A DNA stretch of 64,000 nt, from assembly GCF_914484835.1 (NCBI RefSeq), contig NZ_CAJZAR010000041.1:62182-126181 (forward strand), in the 5' to 3' direction. Source of the DNA: Paraburkholderia tropica (GTDB taxonomy: Bacteria; Pseudomonadota; Gammaproteobacteria; Burkholderiales; Burkholderiaceae). The notes under the pieces were generated by a model. The model did no database searches, was not told the DNA's origin, and saw only the letters and a list, made by a program, of their open reading frames with translations. This document shows, piece after piece, positions 8,236 to 18,069 of the stretch. Within the stretch, counting starts at the first letter, position 1; the number at the start of each line of letters is the position of its first letter. The position numbers and the translations under genes are program-made.

Positions 8236-9372
8236 TCAGTACATCGTGTTGCGCTTGTCCTCGAGCGCGTCCACGGTCACCTTACCGCGCATGATGCGGT
8301 ACGCCCAGGTGGTGTACGCGAGCACGATCGGCAGAAAGATGATGACGGCCACGAGCATGATCTCAAGCGTCATCTTGCTGGAGGTGGCGTCCCAGACCGT
8401 GAGGCTCGAACGCGGATCGAGCGACGACGGCATGATGAACGGAAACATCGAGAAGCCCGCCGTCAGGATCACGCCGATGATCAAGAGCGAGGTGCCGATA
8501 AACGCCGTCTTCTCCAGCCGCGATCCGGCCAGCGCGAATGCGATCACGCCGCCCAGAATGCCGACGATCGGCGCGGCCGCCATCCACGGATACGTGATGT
8601 AGTTCGCGATCCACAGGCCCGCGCCCGGCTCCACGCTCTTGAGCAGCGGGTTGGCGACGGCGTCGTAGGGCGCGGCATCGGTGATCGCATAGCCGCCGAT
8701 CAGCGTCGCCACCAGCGCGCCCGCCACCACGAACAGCACGACCGCGAGCCCGGCCATCAGGCGCAGCGCTTTCGACGCGCGCTGGGCCACCACGCCGTCG
8801 CTTTTCATCTTCACGAACGCGGCGCCGTGCGCGCTGAGCATGGTCAGGCTCACGAGCCCGCAGATCAGCGCGAACGGATTGAGCAGCGCCCAGAAGCTGC
8901 CGTAGTAGGTCACGCGCAGATCGGTGTCGTACTGGAACGGCACGCCTTGCAGCAGGTTGCCGAACGCCACGCCGAACACCAGCGCGGGCACGAAGCCGCC
9001 GATAAAGAGCGCCCAGTCCCACGCGTTGCGCCACTTCGGGTTGTCGCGCTTGCCGCGATAGTCGAAGCCCACGGGCCGGAAAAACAGCGCGAACAGCACG
9101 AGCAGCATCGCGAAGTAGAAGCCCGAGAACGACGCCGCGTAGACGAGCGGCCAGGCGGCGAACATCGCGCCGCCCGCGGTGATGAGCCAGACCTGATTGC
9201 CTTCCCACGTCGCGCCGACCGTGTTGATGACGATGCGGCGTTCGGCGTCGGTCTTGCCGATGAAGGGCAGCAGGACGGCTGCGCCCATGTCGAATCCGTC
9301 GGTGAGCGAGAAGCCGATCAGCAGCACGCCGATCAGCACCCACCAGATTACTTTGAGGGTTGCGTAGTCCAT
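8236..9372 (-). CDS. cydB: cytochrome bd ubiquinol oxidase subunit II
   Basis: Integral membrane subunit of 378 residues with about eight or nine hydrophobic helices. It opens with the family signature [14 protein letters not shown] and has the WEGNQVWLI motif near residues 56-64. It pairs with CydA in the quinol-oxidising, oxygen-reducing terminal oxidase that works at low oxygen. AGGA sits 8 bases before the ATG. The gene follows cydA by 31 bases, so both are co-transcribed. No truncation or missing segment seen. Confidence 0.96.
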   Translation of the reverse strand: MDYATLKVIWWVLIGVLLIGFSLTDGFDMGAAVLLPFIGKTDAERRIVINTVGATWEGNQVWLITAGGAMFAAWPLVYAASFSGFYFAMLLVLFALFFRPVGFDYRGKRDNPKWRNAWDWALFIGGFVPALVFGVAFGNLLQGVPFQYDTDLRVTYYGSFWALLNPFALICGLVSLTMLSAHGAAFVKMKSDGVVAQRASKALRLMAGLAVVLFVVAGALVATLIGGYAITDAAPYDAVANPLLKSVEPGAGLWIANYITYPWMAAAPIVGILGGVIAFALAGSRLEKTAFIGTSLLIIGVILTAGFSMFPFIMPSSLDPRSSLTVWDATSSKMTLEIMLVAVIIFLPIVLAYTTWAYRIMRGKVTVDALEDKRNTMY

Positions 9373-9403
9373 GGTGTGTGTCCTGATGGGGTTCGGGGAG
9401 CCG

Positions 9404-10993
9404 TCACGCGACGCGGTTGCCGTTCGTCACGGCCGCCGCGCCTTGCTCGTGGAAGTAACGTCCGGTTTGCAGCGAGGACGGCCCGAGGCGCGCGTACTTG
9501 AACATCAGCGTGATCTCGATGATGAACAGCGCCGTGTAGAACACCACGAAGCCCGCGAGGCTCAGCCACACGTCGCCGGGCGCGAGGCTCGACGCGGAGA
9601 GGTGCGTCGGCAGCACTTCGGCGATGGTCCACGGCTGGCGGCCGACTTCGGCGACGATCCAGCCGAATTCGGCGGCGAGCCACGGCAGCGGAATCGCCCA
9701 GACGGCCCAGCGCAGGAACCAGCGGCGGTTGTCCTTGAGCAGCGAGCGCTGCGCGCAGAACCAGAACGCCAGCACGAAGGTCGCGAGGAACAGCATGCCG
9801 AGCCCGACCATCACGCGGAACGACCAGAACACCGGCGCGACGGGAGGAATCGAATGCTTCGCGGCGGCCTTGATCTCGGCGGGCGTGGCATCGACGACAT
9901 TGGGCGCGAACTGCTTCACGAGCAGGCCGTAGCCGAGGTCGGCCTTGTGCGCTTCGAACACGTCGCGCGTGGCGTTATCGGCATTGCCCTGCTTGAGTTT
10001 TTGCAGCGCGGCATAGGCGAGCATGCCGTTCTGGATGCGCACTTCGGCGCGGCCCATCAGATCCTTCAGGCCGATCACGGGCTCGTCGATCGAGCGCGTG
10101 GCGATGATGCCCATCAGGTACGGAATCTGGATCGCGTAATCGGTGCGCTCCTCCTTCTGGTTAGGAATGCCGAAGAGGGTGAACGGCGCGGGCGCCGGCG
10201 CGGTGTCCCATTCGGCTTCGATGGCCGCGAGCTTCACCTGCTGGACTTCGCCGGTGCGGTAGCCCGACTCGTCGCCGAGCACGATCACGCAGAGCGTGGA
10301 GGCGAGGCCGAAACCGGCGGCGATCGCGAACGAGCGCAGTGCGAAATCCACGTCGCGGCGGCGCAGCAGATACCACGACGAAATGCCGAGCACGAACATC
10401 GACGCCGTCACATAACCGGCCGATACGGTGTGCACGAACTTCACCTGCGCGACCGGATTGAAGATCACCTGGAACAGGCTCGACAGCTCCATGCGCATGG
10501 TTTCGTAGTTGAATTCGGCGCCGACGGGATTCTGCATCCAGCCGTTGGCGACCAGAATCCATAGCGCCGACAGATTCGAACCGAGCGCGACGAAGAAGGT
10601 GGTGAGCAGGTGGCCGCCCTTCGACATGCGGTTCCAGCCGAAGAAGAACAGGCCGACGAAGGTGGATTCGAGGAAGAAGGCCGCGAGCCCTTCGACGGCG
10701 AGCGGTACGCCGAAGATGTCGCCGACGTAGTGCGAGTAGTACGACCAGTTGGTGCCGAACTGGAATTCCATCGTGAGGCCGGTGGTGACGCCCATCACGA
10801 AGTTGATCGCGAACAGCTTGCCCCAGAACTGCGTCATGTCCTTGTAGATGGGCTTGCCGGTCATCACGTAGACCGACTCCATGATGACGAGCAGCCACGA
10901 GAGCCCGAGCGTGAGCGGCACGAACAGAAAGTGATAGAGCGCGGTGACCGCGAACTGGAGGCGCGAGAGATCGACGGTTTCGCTAATGGGCAT
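9404..10993 (-). CDS. cydA: cytochrome bd ubiquinol oxidase subunit I
   Basis: Haem-bearing subunit (529 residues, close to the E. coli length). Haem ligands are present: H21 ([14 protein letters not shown]), H188 ([10 protein letters not shown]) and M395 (FRVMVG). The GRQPW motif is at 451-455. About 110 residues separate the FGIPNQKE segment from M395, consistent with a long quinol-binding loop of the E. coli type rather than the short CIO type. The start at 10993 is chosen because AAGGGGAG precedes it by 5 bases and [14 protein letters not shown] is the family N-terminus; a longer reading frame upstream is ignored. It overlaps the preceding small gene by 11 bases. Confidence 0.96.
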   Translation of the reverse strand: MPISETVDLSRLQFAVTALYHFLFVPLTLGLSWLLVIMESVYVMTGKPIYKDMTQFWGKLFAINFVMGVTTGLTMEFQFGTNWSYYSHYVGDIFGVPLAVEGLAAFFLESTFVGLFFFGWNRMSKGGHLLTTFFVALGSNLSALWILVANGWMQNPVGAEFNYETMRMELSSLFQVIFNPVAQVKFVHTVSAGYVTASMFVLGISSWYLLRRRDVDFALRSFAIAAGFGLASTLCVIVLGDESGYRTGEVQQVKLAAIEAEWDTAPAPAPFTLFGIPNQKEERTDYAIQIPYLMGIIATRSIDEPVIGLKDLMGRAEVRIQNGMLAYAALQKLKQGNADNATRDVFEAHKADLGYGLLVKQFAPNVVDATPAEIKAAAKHSIPPVAPVFWSFRVMVGLGMLFLATFVLAFWFCAQRSLLKDNRRWFLRWAVWAIPLPWLAAEFGWIVAEVGRQPWTIAEVLPTHLSASSLAPGDVWLSLAGFVVFYTALFIIEITLMFKYARLGPSSLQTGRYFHEQGAAAVTNGNRVA

Positions 10994-11252
10994 GGTGCTC
11001 CCCTTGTTGAGGGTTCGTCCCGGCCGGCGCCGGCACGGAGAGAATGGCCTGGGCAACTTCGGCTGGCGGCATGTTCATGTTTTCGGCCTGCGGATGACTG
11101 AAGAAGGCGTACTTCAGCGCCATCAGCAGCACGAGCTTGAAGGCGAGAACGAGAACGATGTCGCGCGCGAAGGTCGGGCCGCGCGCCCACTGGAGGATGC
11201 GTGTGCGCAGGAGGGGGCGTGTGCGGGCAGCGTGGCCGGATGTCGAGATCAT
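10983..11252 (-). CDS. cydP: putative cytochrome oxidase small subunit CydP
   Basis: An 89-residue protein with one central transmembrane helix (about residues 31-52, IVLVLAFKLVLLMALKYAFF) and a hydrophilic Ala/Pro/His-rich tail. It is the first gene of the cyd operon and overlaps cydA by 11 bases, so translation is probably coupled. Size, context and the xFKLxxLxALKxAFFS core fit the small CydP family found with cydAB in beta- and gamma-proteobacteria. Its biochemical role is not well established. It may help assembly or shape inhibitor sensitivity of the oxidase. Confidence 0.8.
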   Translation of the reverse strand: MISTSGHAARTRPLLRTRILQWARGPTFARDIVLVLAFKLVLLMALKYAFFSHPQAENMNMPPAEVAQAILSVPAPAGTNPQQGEHHAH

Positions 11253-11412
11253 GACGATGACTGTTGCCCCTAAAACTTGTTCTCTGGCCAGGCCGTGCCG
11301 CCGCCCGGATTGGTGTACGTGTTGTGTACAAGGATTCTAGGAGTGGTGTCATCAGGACACCGTGACAAGAAGCCGCGAGCGCCTGCCTCACCGATCAGTA
11401 ATGCGATCCGTT

Positions 11413-11426
11413 TTGCTAGAAATCAA
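11413..11426 (-). promoter_or_regulatory. candidate FNR/ANR box upstream of the cyd operon
   Basis: On the minus strand the word TTGAT-TTCT-AGCAA matches the FNR/ANR/Fnr consensus TTGAT-N4-ATCAA at 9 of 10 positions. It lies about 160 bases upstream of cydP, the first gene of the cytochrome bd operon, which is classically induced at low oxygen. In the same leader, GTGTAC is repeated at 11313-11318 and 11324-11329 (11-bp period) and GGTGTC-N5-GACACC forms an inverted repeat at 11345-11361. No clean -35/-10 pair was found. Confidence 0.5.
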
Positions 11427-11550
11427 TTTTTTGGGGTCGCATTCTGATGTTTGCAACCATGTATCAGATTAGGACTGCATGGCATGCGAAAGCATCTTAC
11501 GAAGGAACGCTGAGGGGCGGCGTGAACGTGTACTTATTTCTGTCGCCGGA

Positions 11551-11584
11551 AAAGAAAAAGCCCCGTTCCTTTCGGAGCGGGGCT
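11551..11584 (-). terminator. rho-independent terminator of rpoH
   Basis: Read on the minus strand, AGCCCCGCTCC and GGAACGGGGCT pair (11 bp with one G-T wobble, loop GAAA) and are followed by TTTTTCTTTT. It lies 50 bases past the rpoH stop codon. Confidence 0.9.
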
Positions 11585-11632
11585 GTCGGCGTCACGCCCG
11601 CGAGGCGGGCGGCGCTTGGCAAGGTTGGCGCG

Positions 11633-12574
<942 letters not shown>

Positions 12575-12630
12575 GTAGCGAACTCCTCAGGAATCTTGCA
12601 AAAGTCAGACTGCGACTCCACGTTGGATGT

Positions 12631-12657
12631 TAGCACTCTGAATCAGCGAGTGCTAAT
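12631..12657. promoter_or_regulatory. CIRCE element (HrcA operator) at rpoH
   Basis: TTAGCACTC (12631-12639), nine bases, GAGTGCTAA (12649-12657): an exact match to the CIRCE consensus TTAGCACTC-N9-GAGTGCTAA. It lies 57 bases upstream of the rpoH GTG, and on the minus strand a TATTAG hexamer overlaps its edge, so bound HrcA should block the promoter. HrcA/CIRCE control of rpoH has been proposed by comparative genomics for beta-proteobacteria. Confidence 0.93.
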
Positions 12658-13218
12658 ACTTGGAGTCGGTAGGGGCTTCATGGTTCCGTGTTCTCTATTG
12701 AAATAGTTGTTTCGATAGATTTCGACAAAAAGCCGGGAGGCAGACAGGACGGGCTTTCCAGCCCGATGCGGCTTGCGCACACCCGCAAACCGAAGGAAAA
12801 CTCTAGAACGATGGCGCCGCGCGCAGCGGTCGCGGCAAGGAAATAGGGACTGGATAAGCGCTGACAGGACTGGAAAACCGGGTCTCGCAGGGACAGCGCC
12901 GCGCTGGCGGTCGCGCCCGAATTCTGCTCACGGAACACATCTAATAGACATCAGAATACGCCGAAAGTGCTGCGATGCGACATCGCGGCGCAGGACTCGC
13001 CGTGCTTGAGCGTGCGGCGCGTCACATAACTGTGCGTGCAGACGTCAGGCGGGATCGCGTAGCGCGAACGGCCTTTCTGACAGCCATATCGGGGCGATCC
13101 TTTTGATCGCAAGTATCCATGCGCCCAAACCTGGTATAAATTTCAGCGAAATGCATGCGTACATCTTCTGTGCGAACCGGCGCGAGCGGCGCGGGGTCGT
13201 GCGCAAGGGGCTCGGGCA
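12658..13218. other. intergenic region rpoH / DUF4440 gene
   Basis: No gene could be supported in this 560-base stretch; open frames here lack family features and ribosome sites. The left part carries the rpoH promoter on the minus strand. On the plus strand a TATAAA hexamer at 13135-13140, in an AT-rich patch about 80 bases before the next gene, is a possible -10 element without a convincing -35. Confidence 0.4.
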
Positions 13219-13602
13219 ATGGTGGCAAAAGTAATCGAAGCGATTCGCGGACTGGAGCGCGAGCGGTTTCGCGCGATGGTGGATGGCGACGGCACGTCGC
13301 TGGATCAACTGCTGTCCGAGAACGTCTTCTTCGTTCACACGAACGGCAAACGCGAGACCAAGCAGCAGTTCATCGACGCGATCACGGCGGGGCGCCGGCG
13401 CTACCGTCAGATCGAGATCCAGTCGCAGGACGTGCTGCCCGTGGGCAACGAGACCTGCGTGGTGTCGGGGCGCGTGCTGATCGAGATGGAAGCGAACAAC
13501 GGCGCGCTGTTGTTTCCGATTGCCTACACGGCGATCCAGACGCAGGAGGATGGCCACTGGCGTCTGCTCGCGTGGCAGGCGACGCGTTGCGCGATCGAGT
13601 GA
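13219..13602 (+). CDS. nuclear-transport-factor-2-like (SnoaL/DUF4440) protein
   Basis: A 127-residue single-domain protein with the alpha-beta barrel pattern of DUF4440/SnoaL: an N-terminal helix (LERERFRAMVDGD), then LLSENVFFVHTNGKRETKQQFI and three C-terminal strands ending in WRLLAWQATR. Family members range from ketosteroid-isomerase-like enzymes to small-ligand binders, and nothing here fixes a substrate. Monocistronic, facing the leuA gene. No signal peptide, so cytoplasmic. Function unknown. Confidence 0.8.
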   Translation: MVAKVIEAIRGLERERFRAMVDGDGTSLDQLLSENVFFVHTNGKRETKQQFIDAITAGRRRYRQIEIQSQDVLPVGNETCVVSGRVLIEMEANNGALLFPIAYTAIQTQEDGHWRLLAWQATRCAIE

Positions 13603-13763
13603 GATCCGGTAAGTCCACTCGCCGATCCGCCGTCTAGGGCGTTTCGGGCGCACGCCAGCGGCCCGTTTTGCCGCCGGCGCTCAACGGCGCCGCCTCCAGG
13701 TTTGCTGCTTTTTGCTGCTAACTTTCCAACTTTTGATCGCTTCTTGTCGCGTTCGTGGCGCGA

Positions 13764-15410
13764 TCAGGCCGCTACGAGTTCGTCGACGGTCTGCCATGCC
13801 GCGCGGTTGATCGCGCTGATCACGGCCGCGGTCACGGCCTGGGCCGCGTCGCCGGCCACGCCGACGCCGTGGCGCAAGGGTTGACCGCCCACACGGGCGC
13901 CGACGAACACCGCCGTTTCGCCTTGCGCGGTGCGCGCGGTTTCAAACGACGTGATCTCCACGCTTTCATCGGCAACTTCGGCGAACGCTGCCGCGACAGC
14001 TTGCGCATGGGCTTCGTCGATCTGTGCCGACGCGGCAATCGCCACGTCGCGGCCTTCGAAGCGCGCGCGGCCCGCGCCGGCCTGCGTCGCCGGACCCGTC
14101 GTCTCGAAGTACTCGCGTGCGAACAACGAGCAGATGGCTTCGCCGGTCATTTCCGCACCCGATGCGTCCGTGACCTGCTGCACGGCGTGGCTGAATTCGA
14201 TCTGCACGCGGCGCGGCGGCGTGAAGCCCATGCCGCGTTCGAGCAGATACGTCGCGCCGCCCTTGCCCGACTGGCTGTTCACGCGGATCACCGCGTCGTA
14301 GCTGCGGCCGAGATCGGCGGGATCGATCGGCAAATAGGGCACTTCCCAGATGGCGTCGGGCTGCTGCTGCGCGAAGCCCTTGCGGATCGCGTCCTGATGC
14401 GAGCCCGAGAACGCGGTGAACACGAGGTCGCCCGCGTACGGATGGCGCGGATGCACGGGCAACTGGTTGCAGCGCTCGACCACGCGGCGCACGGCGTCGA
14501 TGTCCGAGAAGTCGAGGCCCGGATCGATGCCCTGGGTGTAGAGATTCATCGCGAGCGTGACGAGATCGACGTTGCCGGTGCGTTCGCCGTTGCCGAAGAG
14601 ACAGCCTTCGACGCGGTCGGCGCCGGCGAGCACGGCCATTTCGGCGGCGGCGACGGCGGTGCCGCGATCGTTATGCGGGTGCACCGAGAGCACGATGCTG
14701 TCGCGATACGCGAGGTTGCGGTCCATCCACTCGATCTGGTCGGCGTAGACGTTGGGCATCGCGGCTTCGACGGTCGCCGGGAGATTCACGATCATCTTGT
14801 GATCGCGCGTCGGGCGCCACGTCTGCGCGACCGCGTCGCACACTTCGCGGGCGAACGTGAGCTCGGCCATGCTGAAGGTTTCCGGCGAGTACTGGTAGGT
14901 CCAGTGCGTCTGCGGGTGGGCGTCGGCGTGCTCGCGGATCATGCGCGTGCCGTTCACTGCGAGCGCCTTCACTTCTTCCTTCGACTGGCCGAACACGATC
15001 TTGCGGAAAGACGGGCAGATCGCGTTGTAAAGATGCACGATCGCGCGCGATGCGCCTTCGAGCGCCTCGAACGTGCGGGCGATCAGGTCTTCACGCGACT
15101 GCACGAGCACTTCGATCGTCACGTCGTCGGGAATGCGTTTTTCGTCGATGAGCTTGCGCACGAAATCGAAGTCGGTCTGCGAAGCGGACGGAAAGCCGAC
15201 TTCGATTTCCTTGAAACCGATCTGCACGAGCATCTCGAAGAATTCGGTCTTCTGCTCGATGCTCATCGGCTCGATGAGCGACTGGTTGCCGTCGCGCAGG
15301 TCGGTGCTCATCCAGATCGGCGCGCGTTCGATCGTGCGCGTCGGCCACTTGCGGCCGTTCAAACGGATGGCGGGGAAAGGGCGGTATTTTTCGGCGGGAT
15401 TACGCAACAT
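13764..15410 (-). CDS. leuA: 2-isopropylmalate synthase
   Basis: First committed enzyme of leucine synthesis: acetyl-CoA plus 2-ketoisovalerate gives 2-isopropylmalate. 548 residues, of the yeast-like LeuA type. The TIM-barrel has the Re-citrate-synthase-like signature [14 protein letters not shown] near residues 35-48, metal ligands in the [15 protein letters not shown] region and the [12 protein letters not shown] motif. The C-terminal about 130 residues are the leucine-binding regulatory domain. GAGG lies 8 bases before the ATG. It is an isolated leu gene, controlled by a distinctive promoter-operator about 410 bases upstream, and is overlapped by a small upstream ORF. Confidence 0.95.
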   Translation of the reverse strand: MLRNPAEKYRPFPAIRLNGRKWPTRTIERAPIWMSTDLRDGNQSLIEPMSIEQKTEFFEMLVQIGFKEIEVGFPSASQTDFDFVRKLIDEKRIPDDVTIEVLVQSREDLIARTFEALEGASRAIVHLYNAICPSFRKIVFGQSKEEVKALAVNGTRMIREHADAHPQTHWTYQYSPETFSMAELTFAREVCDAVAQTWRPTRDHKMIVNLPATVEAAMPNVYADQIEWMDRNLAYRDSIVLSVHPHNDRGTAVAAAEMAVLAGADRVEGCLFGNGERTGNVDLVTLAMNLYTQGIDPGLDFSDIDAVRRVVERCNQLPVHPRHPYAGDLVFTAFSGSHQDAIRKGFAQQQPDAIWEVPYLPIDPADLGRSYDAVIRVNSQSGKGGATYLLERGMGFTPPRRVQIEFSHAVQQVTDASGAEMTGEAICSLFAREYFETTGPATQAGAGRARFEGRDVAIAASAQIDEAHAQAVAAAFAEVADESVEITSFETARTAQGETAVFVGARVGGQPLRHGVGVAGDAAQAVTAAVISAINRAAWQTVDELVAA

Positions 15411-15603
15411 GATGGGCCTCGTTCTTCATGGTGTCGTATGCGATGGCGGTCGGCAGCGGGCGGCTGGCGGGCTGGCGACGAGGCACGATGCGAGAGACTT
15501 CCGGCATCCGGGCGGCAACCGCGGACGCAAAGAAGACGGCCACACTGACGGCGGTAACCGGCGCGGCGAAAGCGAACGTGAACGATGCCCATGCAACGTG
15601 CAT
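15400..15603 (-). CDS. possible small leader ORF overlapping leuA
   Basis: A 67-codon frame starts at an ATG with GAGG 6 bases upstream and ends 11 bases inside leuA in another frame, an arrangement that would couple translation. Its N-terminal half is hydrophobic ([24 protein letters not shown], about residues 8-31) and could be a membrane segment; the rest is Pro/Arg-rich. It lies wholly within the predicted leuA transcript leader. It has no run of leucine codons, so it is not a classical attenuator peptide. I do not recognise the family. Either a true small membrane protein or chance coding potential. Confidence 0.35.
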   Translation of the reverse strand: MHVAWASFTFAFAAPVTAVSVAVFFASAVAARMPEVSRIVPRRQPASRPLPTAIAYDTMKNEAHHVA

Positions 15604-15634
15604 TTTGACCTCGCGACTCGTCCCGTCGGTAGAC

Positions 15635-15644
15635 GGACGAATGC
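15635..15644. promoter_or_regulatory. third copy of the leuA operator half-site
   Basis: GGACGAATGC recurs exactly here, about 190 bases downstream of the two copies that form the inverted repeat at the leuA promoter and 32 bases before the small leader ORF. A spaced third half-site could serve DNA looping by a dimeric or tetrameric regulator. This is inference. Confidence 0.4.
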
Positions 15645-15815
15645 AGACGACAAGTTGTAGAGATACTGCGAGTTTGGGGGTACTGCGAGAACTGCTGGGA
15701 GGACTGCCGACCGGCTCTGGGGAGCGGTCGCGCAGCGCTACGCCTGGCTTACGCTAGACGTAGCGATAGGGCCGCTAGGCGGCCGAGGGTAATTCGGAGG
15801 GAGTTCGGGTAGGAA

Positions 15816-15848
15816 CGCATTCGTCCAATTTAAGTCAGGACGAATGCG
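15816..15848. promoter_or_regulatory. 11-bp inverted-repeat operator over the leuA promoter
   Basis: CGCATTCGTCC (15816-15826) and GGACGAATGCG (15838-15848) are perfect inverted repeats around an 11-base AT-rich centre. The repeat spans the -10 region and most of the -10/-35 spacer of the minus-strand leuA promoter, so a bound protein should exclude RNA polymerase. The 22-bp centre-to-centre spacing places both half-sites on one face of the helix. The regulator is unknown. Confidence 0.7.
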
Positions 15849-15856
15849 CCTGTCAA
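15828..15856 (-). promoter_or_regulatory. sigma-70 promoter of leuA
   Basis: On the minus strand a perfect TTGACA (15856-15851) and TTAAAT (15833-15828, 4 of 6 to TATAAT) are 17 bases apart. Transcription would start near 15821, giving a leader of roughly 410 bases before the leuA ATG, unusually long. The leader can fold GC-rich stems, for example CGCTACG with CGTAGCG. Confidence 0.65.
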
Positions 15857-15971
15857 CAGGGAATGTGCAGATGCGGCGAGAAAAGTTGCGCGAAGATGCG
15901 CGACGAAGCGCTCAGATGGCGATGCGCGGATCGTCGGGAACGCCCGCGCCGCCGCGCTTCGGCGGCATTTT

Positions 15972-16934
15972 TCAACGCTTTGCGATGCGCTTGATCGTCT
16001 CCACCTGGCGTGCGATGGCGTCGGGCACCGGCGCGTCGCCGCGCAGCACGTCGGCGATCCACGCGGCGGTCGTCGGCGCGTCGCGGCCTTCGGGCAGATC
16101 CACTTCCGGCGCATCCGGCGACGAGCGTTCGGGCTCGATCAGCGTTTCGCAGAGGCCGTCGTGCAGCCAGTCCACTTGCACCTGGCGGCGCGTGTCGGCG
16201 ACTGCTTCGCCTTCGGTGCCGCGCGCGAGCAGCGCACCGCCCACGGCCGCTTCGGGATGCGCGGCGAACAGCGCGCTCAGGCTCTCGCGATACGGCGGGT
16301 GCGTGTAGTTCACGAGCCGCAAGCCTGGTTGCGCGAACGGCTGCAGCAGCTTGACGAGCGTGTGCGTGGAGTTGCGCACGCCCATGCGACGACGCAGCGA
16401 GAGCAGTCGGGCGAGTTGTGGCGCAAGCGTTTCGATCGACGCGAATGCGACACGTTTGTCGGCGAGTTGCGCCTCGATGTCGGCGTGATCGCGTGCGTTG
16501 GGCAGATTCAGCGCGGCGAAGATTTCGGCGCTGGTGACACGGCCCGGATCGGTCTGGACGCCGTGCACGAGCACCGGCACGCCGTCGCGCGCGAGCAGCA
16601 GCGCGAGCAGCGGCACGAGATTCGGCTGTTTGCGCGCGCCGTTGTAGCTCGGAATCGAGACCGCGCGGTAGTCGCCCGCGGGCACGGCGATGGGCGCGAA
16701 CGACGCGTGCGCGGCCGAGAGCATCGCGGCCAGTTCGTCGGCCGTTTCGCCCTTGAGACGGTAGGCGAGCAACACCGCGCCGAGTTCGAGTTCGGGCACG
16801 CGGCCGTCGAGCATCGCGGCGTAGAGCGCGTGCGTGTCTTCGGACGATAGCGAGCGTGCGCCGTGCGGCCCGCGGCCGATCTCCTTGATGAAGCGGGCGC
16901 AGGAAAAGGTCTCGGTGGAATCGGGGGCGTTCAT
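15972..16934 (-). CDS. ybiB: YbiB-family DNA-binding protein (glycosyltransferase-3 fold)
   Basis: 320 residues, the same length as E. coli YbiB, with the TrpD/nucleoside-phosphorylase class II fold: an N-terminal helical domain (FIKEIGRGPHGARSLS, residues about 13-28; LGAVLLAYRLKGET) and an alpha/beta domain with VSIPSYNGARKQPNLVPL. Known YbiB proteins lack anthranilate phosphoribosyltransferase activity, bind DNA and are LexA-regulated in E. coli. No LexA-like box was evident here. The start at 16934 gives the family N-terminus although the ribosome site is weak; longer frames are unlikely. Confidence 0.85.
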   Translation of the reverse strand: MNAPDSTETFSCARFIKEIGRGPHGARSLSSEDTHALYAAMLDGRVPELELGAVLLAYRLKGETADELAAMLSAAHASFAPIAVPAGDYRAVSIPSYNGARKQPNLVPLLALLLARDGVPVLVHGVQTDPGRVTSAEIFAALNLPNARDHADIEAQLADKRVAFASIETLAPQLARLLSLRRRMGVRNSTHTLVKLLQPFAQPGLRLVNYTHPPYRESLSALFAAHPEAAVGGALLARGTEGEAVADTRRQVQVDWLHDGLCETLIEPERSSPDAPEVDLPEGRDAPTTAAWIADVLRGDAPVPDAIARQVETIKRIAKR

Positions 16935-17031
16935 GGGGCGTGCTGTCGAGAGTGCCGATGTCGCGCCGCGCGGCGTGGGCTGCGCGTGCCGTTCGGCTGA
17001 TGTCGTCGGGGATGAAGGAAGTATCGCACGA

Positions 17032-17061
17032 GCCGGGCGGCGTGGTCCGACGCCGCCCGGC
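17032..17061. other. perfect 11-bp GC hairpin in a divergent intergenic region
   Basis: GCCGGGCGGCG (17032-17042) and CGCCGCCCGGC (17051-17061) pair perfectly across an 8-base loop. There is no T-run on either side, so it is not a standard terminator. It lies about 100 bases upstream of ybiB in the 342-base gap that also holds the promoter of the next plus-strand gene. No gene is visible in that gap. Confidence 0.5.
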
Positions 17062-17276
17062 ATGAAAGGGCCGCAGCCGTTCGGTCGGCGGCCGGGCCGC
17101 AAGCATCGAAAGCTTCGAAACGCCCTGAAATATCGCTGCGAACACGCGCCGTAGCGGCTGGCCGCGTCGCGCGCCGCAGCGCGTTACACTCGCGTTTTAC
17201 GCAGGCGAGGCGCGAGCGGATCGCGGTGTCGCGCGGCGTTGAACGACCATCACGAAGAACGAAGACGGAGAAACAG

Positions 17277-17975
17277 ATGAGTTACGTATTTGAACCGGCG
17301 CCGCAAGCCTATGTGCCGGTCGCGGGCAGCAGCGCGCATTTCCCGGTGCGCCGCATCTACTGCGTGGGCCGCAACTACGAAGCGCACGCGCGCGAGATGG
17401 GCCACGATCCGAACCGCGAACCGCCGTTCTTCTTCGCGAAGCCCGCCGATGCCGTCCTCTTCGTGCCGCCCGGCGCGGCCGCCGATTTCCCGTATCCGGC
17501 CCAGTCGAACAACGTTCACTTCGAGATGGAACTCGTGGCGGCCATCGGCAAGGCGGGCAAGAACATTCCTGTGGAAAGCGCGCTCGACCACGTCTATGGC
17601 TACGCGCTCGGTCTCGACATGACGCGCCGCGATCTGCAAGCCGAAGCGAAGAAGCTCGGTCGTCCGTGGGACACGGCCAAGGGCTTCGACCACTCGGCGC
17701 CGATCGGCCCGATTCATCCGGTGGCGCAGGTCGGCCAGCTGGGCAAGGGCGCGATCTGGCTGTCGGTGAACGGCGAGGAAAAACAGCGCTCGGATATTTC
17801 GCAGATGATCTGGCCGATTGCCGATACGATCGCGTATCTTTCGACGCTGTTCGAACTCAAAGCGGGCGACCTGATCTTCACGGGCACGCCGGAAGGCGTC
17901 GGCGCGGTGGTGAAGGGCGATCTGATGAAGGGCGGTGTGGACGGCCTCGGCGAGATCGCCGTGCGCGTGGTCTGA
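17277..17975 (+). CDS. fumarylacetoacetate hydrolase family protein
   Basis: 232 residues, a single FAA-hydrolase domain. Seen: IYCVGRNYEAHAREMG near the N-terminus, the metal-binding acidic cluster around HFEMELVAAIGKAG, then GYALGLDMTRRDLQ and FTGTPEGVGAV near the end. Such proteins hydrolyse fumarylpyruvate, fumarylacetoacetate or related diketo acids, or decarboxylate oxaloacetate. The next gene is a maleylacetoacetate/maleylpyruvate isomerase, which supports a role in the last steps of aromatic-ring breakdown (gentisate or homogentisate). The start at 17277 is set by GGAG 8 bases upstream. Confidence 0.9.
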   Translation: MSYVFEPAPQAYVPVAGSSAHFPVRRIYCVGRNYEAHAREMGHDPNREPPFFFAKPADAVLFVPPGAAADFPYPAQSNNVHFEMELVAAIGKAGKNIPVESALDHVYGYALGLDMTRRDLQAEAKKLGRPWDTAKGFDHSAPIGPIHPVAQVGQLGKGAIWLSVNGEEKQRSDISQMIWPIADTIAYLSTLFELKAGDLIFTGTPEGVGAVVKGDLMKGGVDGLGEIAVRVV

Positions 17976-18069
17976 TCGATCCGCCAGGTTTGACGCAGCG
18001 CTCCGGGCACCCGGCGCGCTGCGGCGGCTCGACACCGCGCGACCACAACAAGGAGCATGAGAGGAGAGC

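Noticed and set aside
12678..12938. 86-codon minus-strand frame upstream of rpoH
   Set aside because: No ribosome site, no recognisable domain, and it would sit in the rpoH promoter region.
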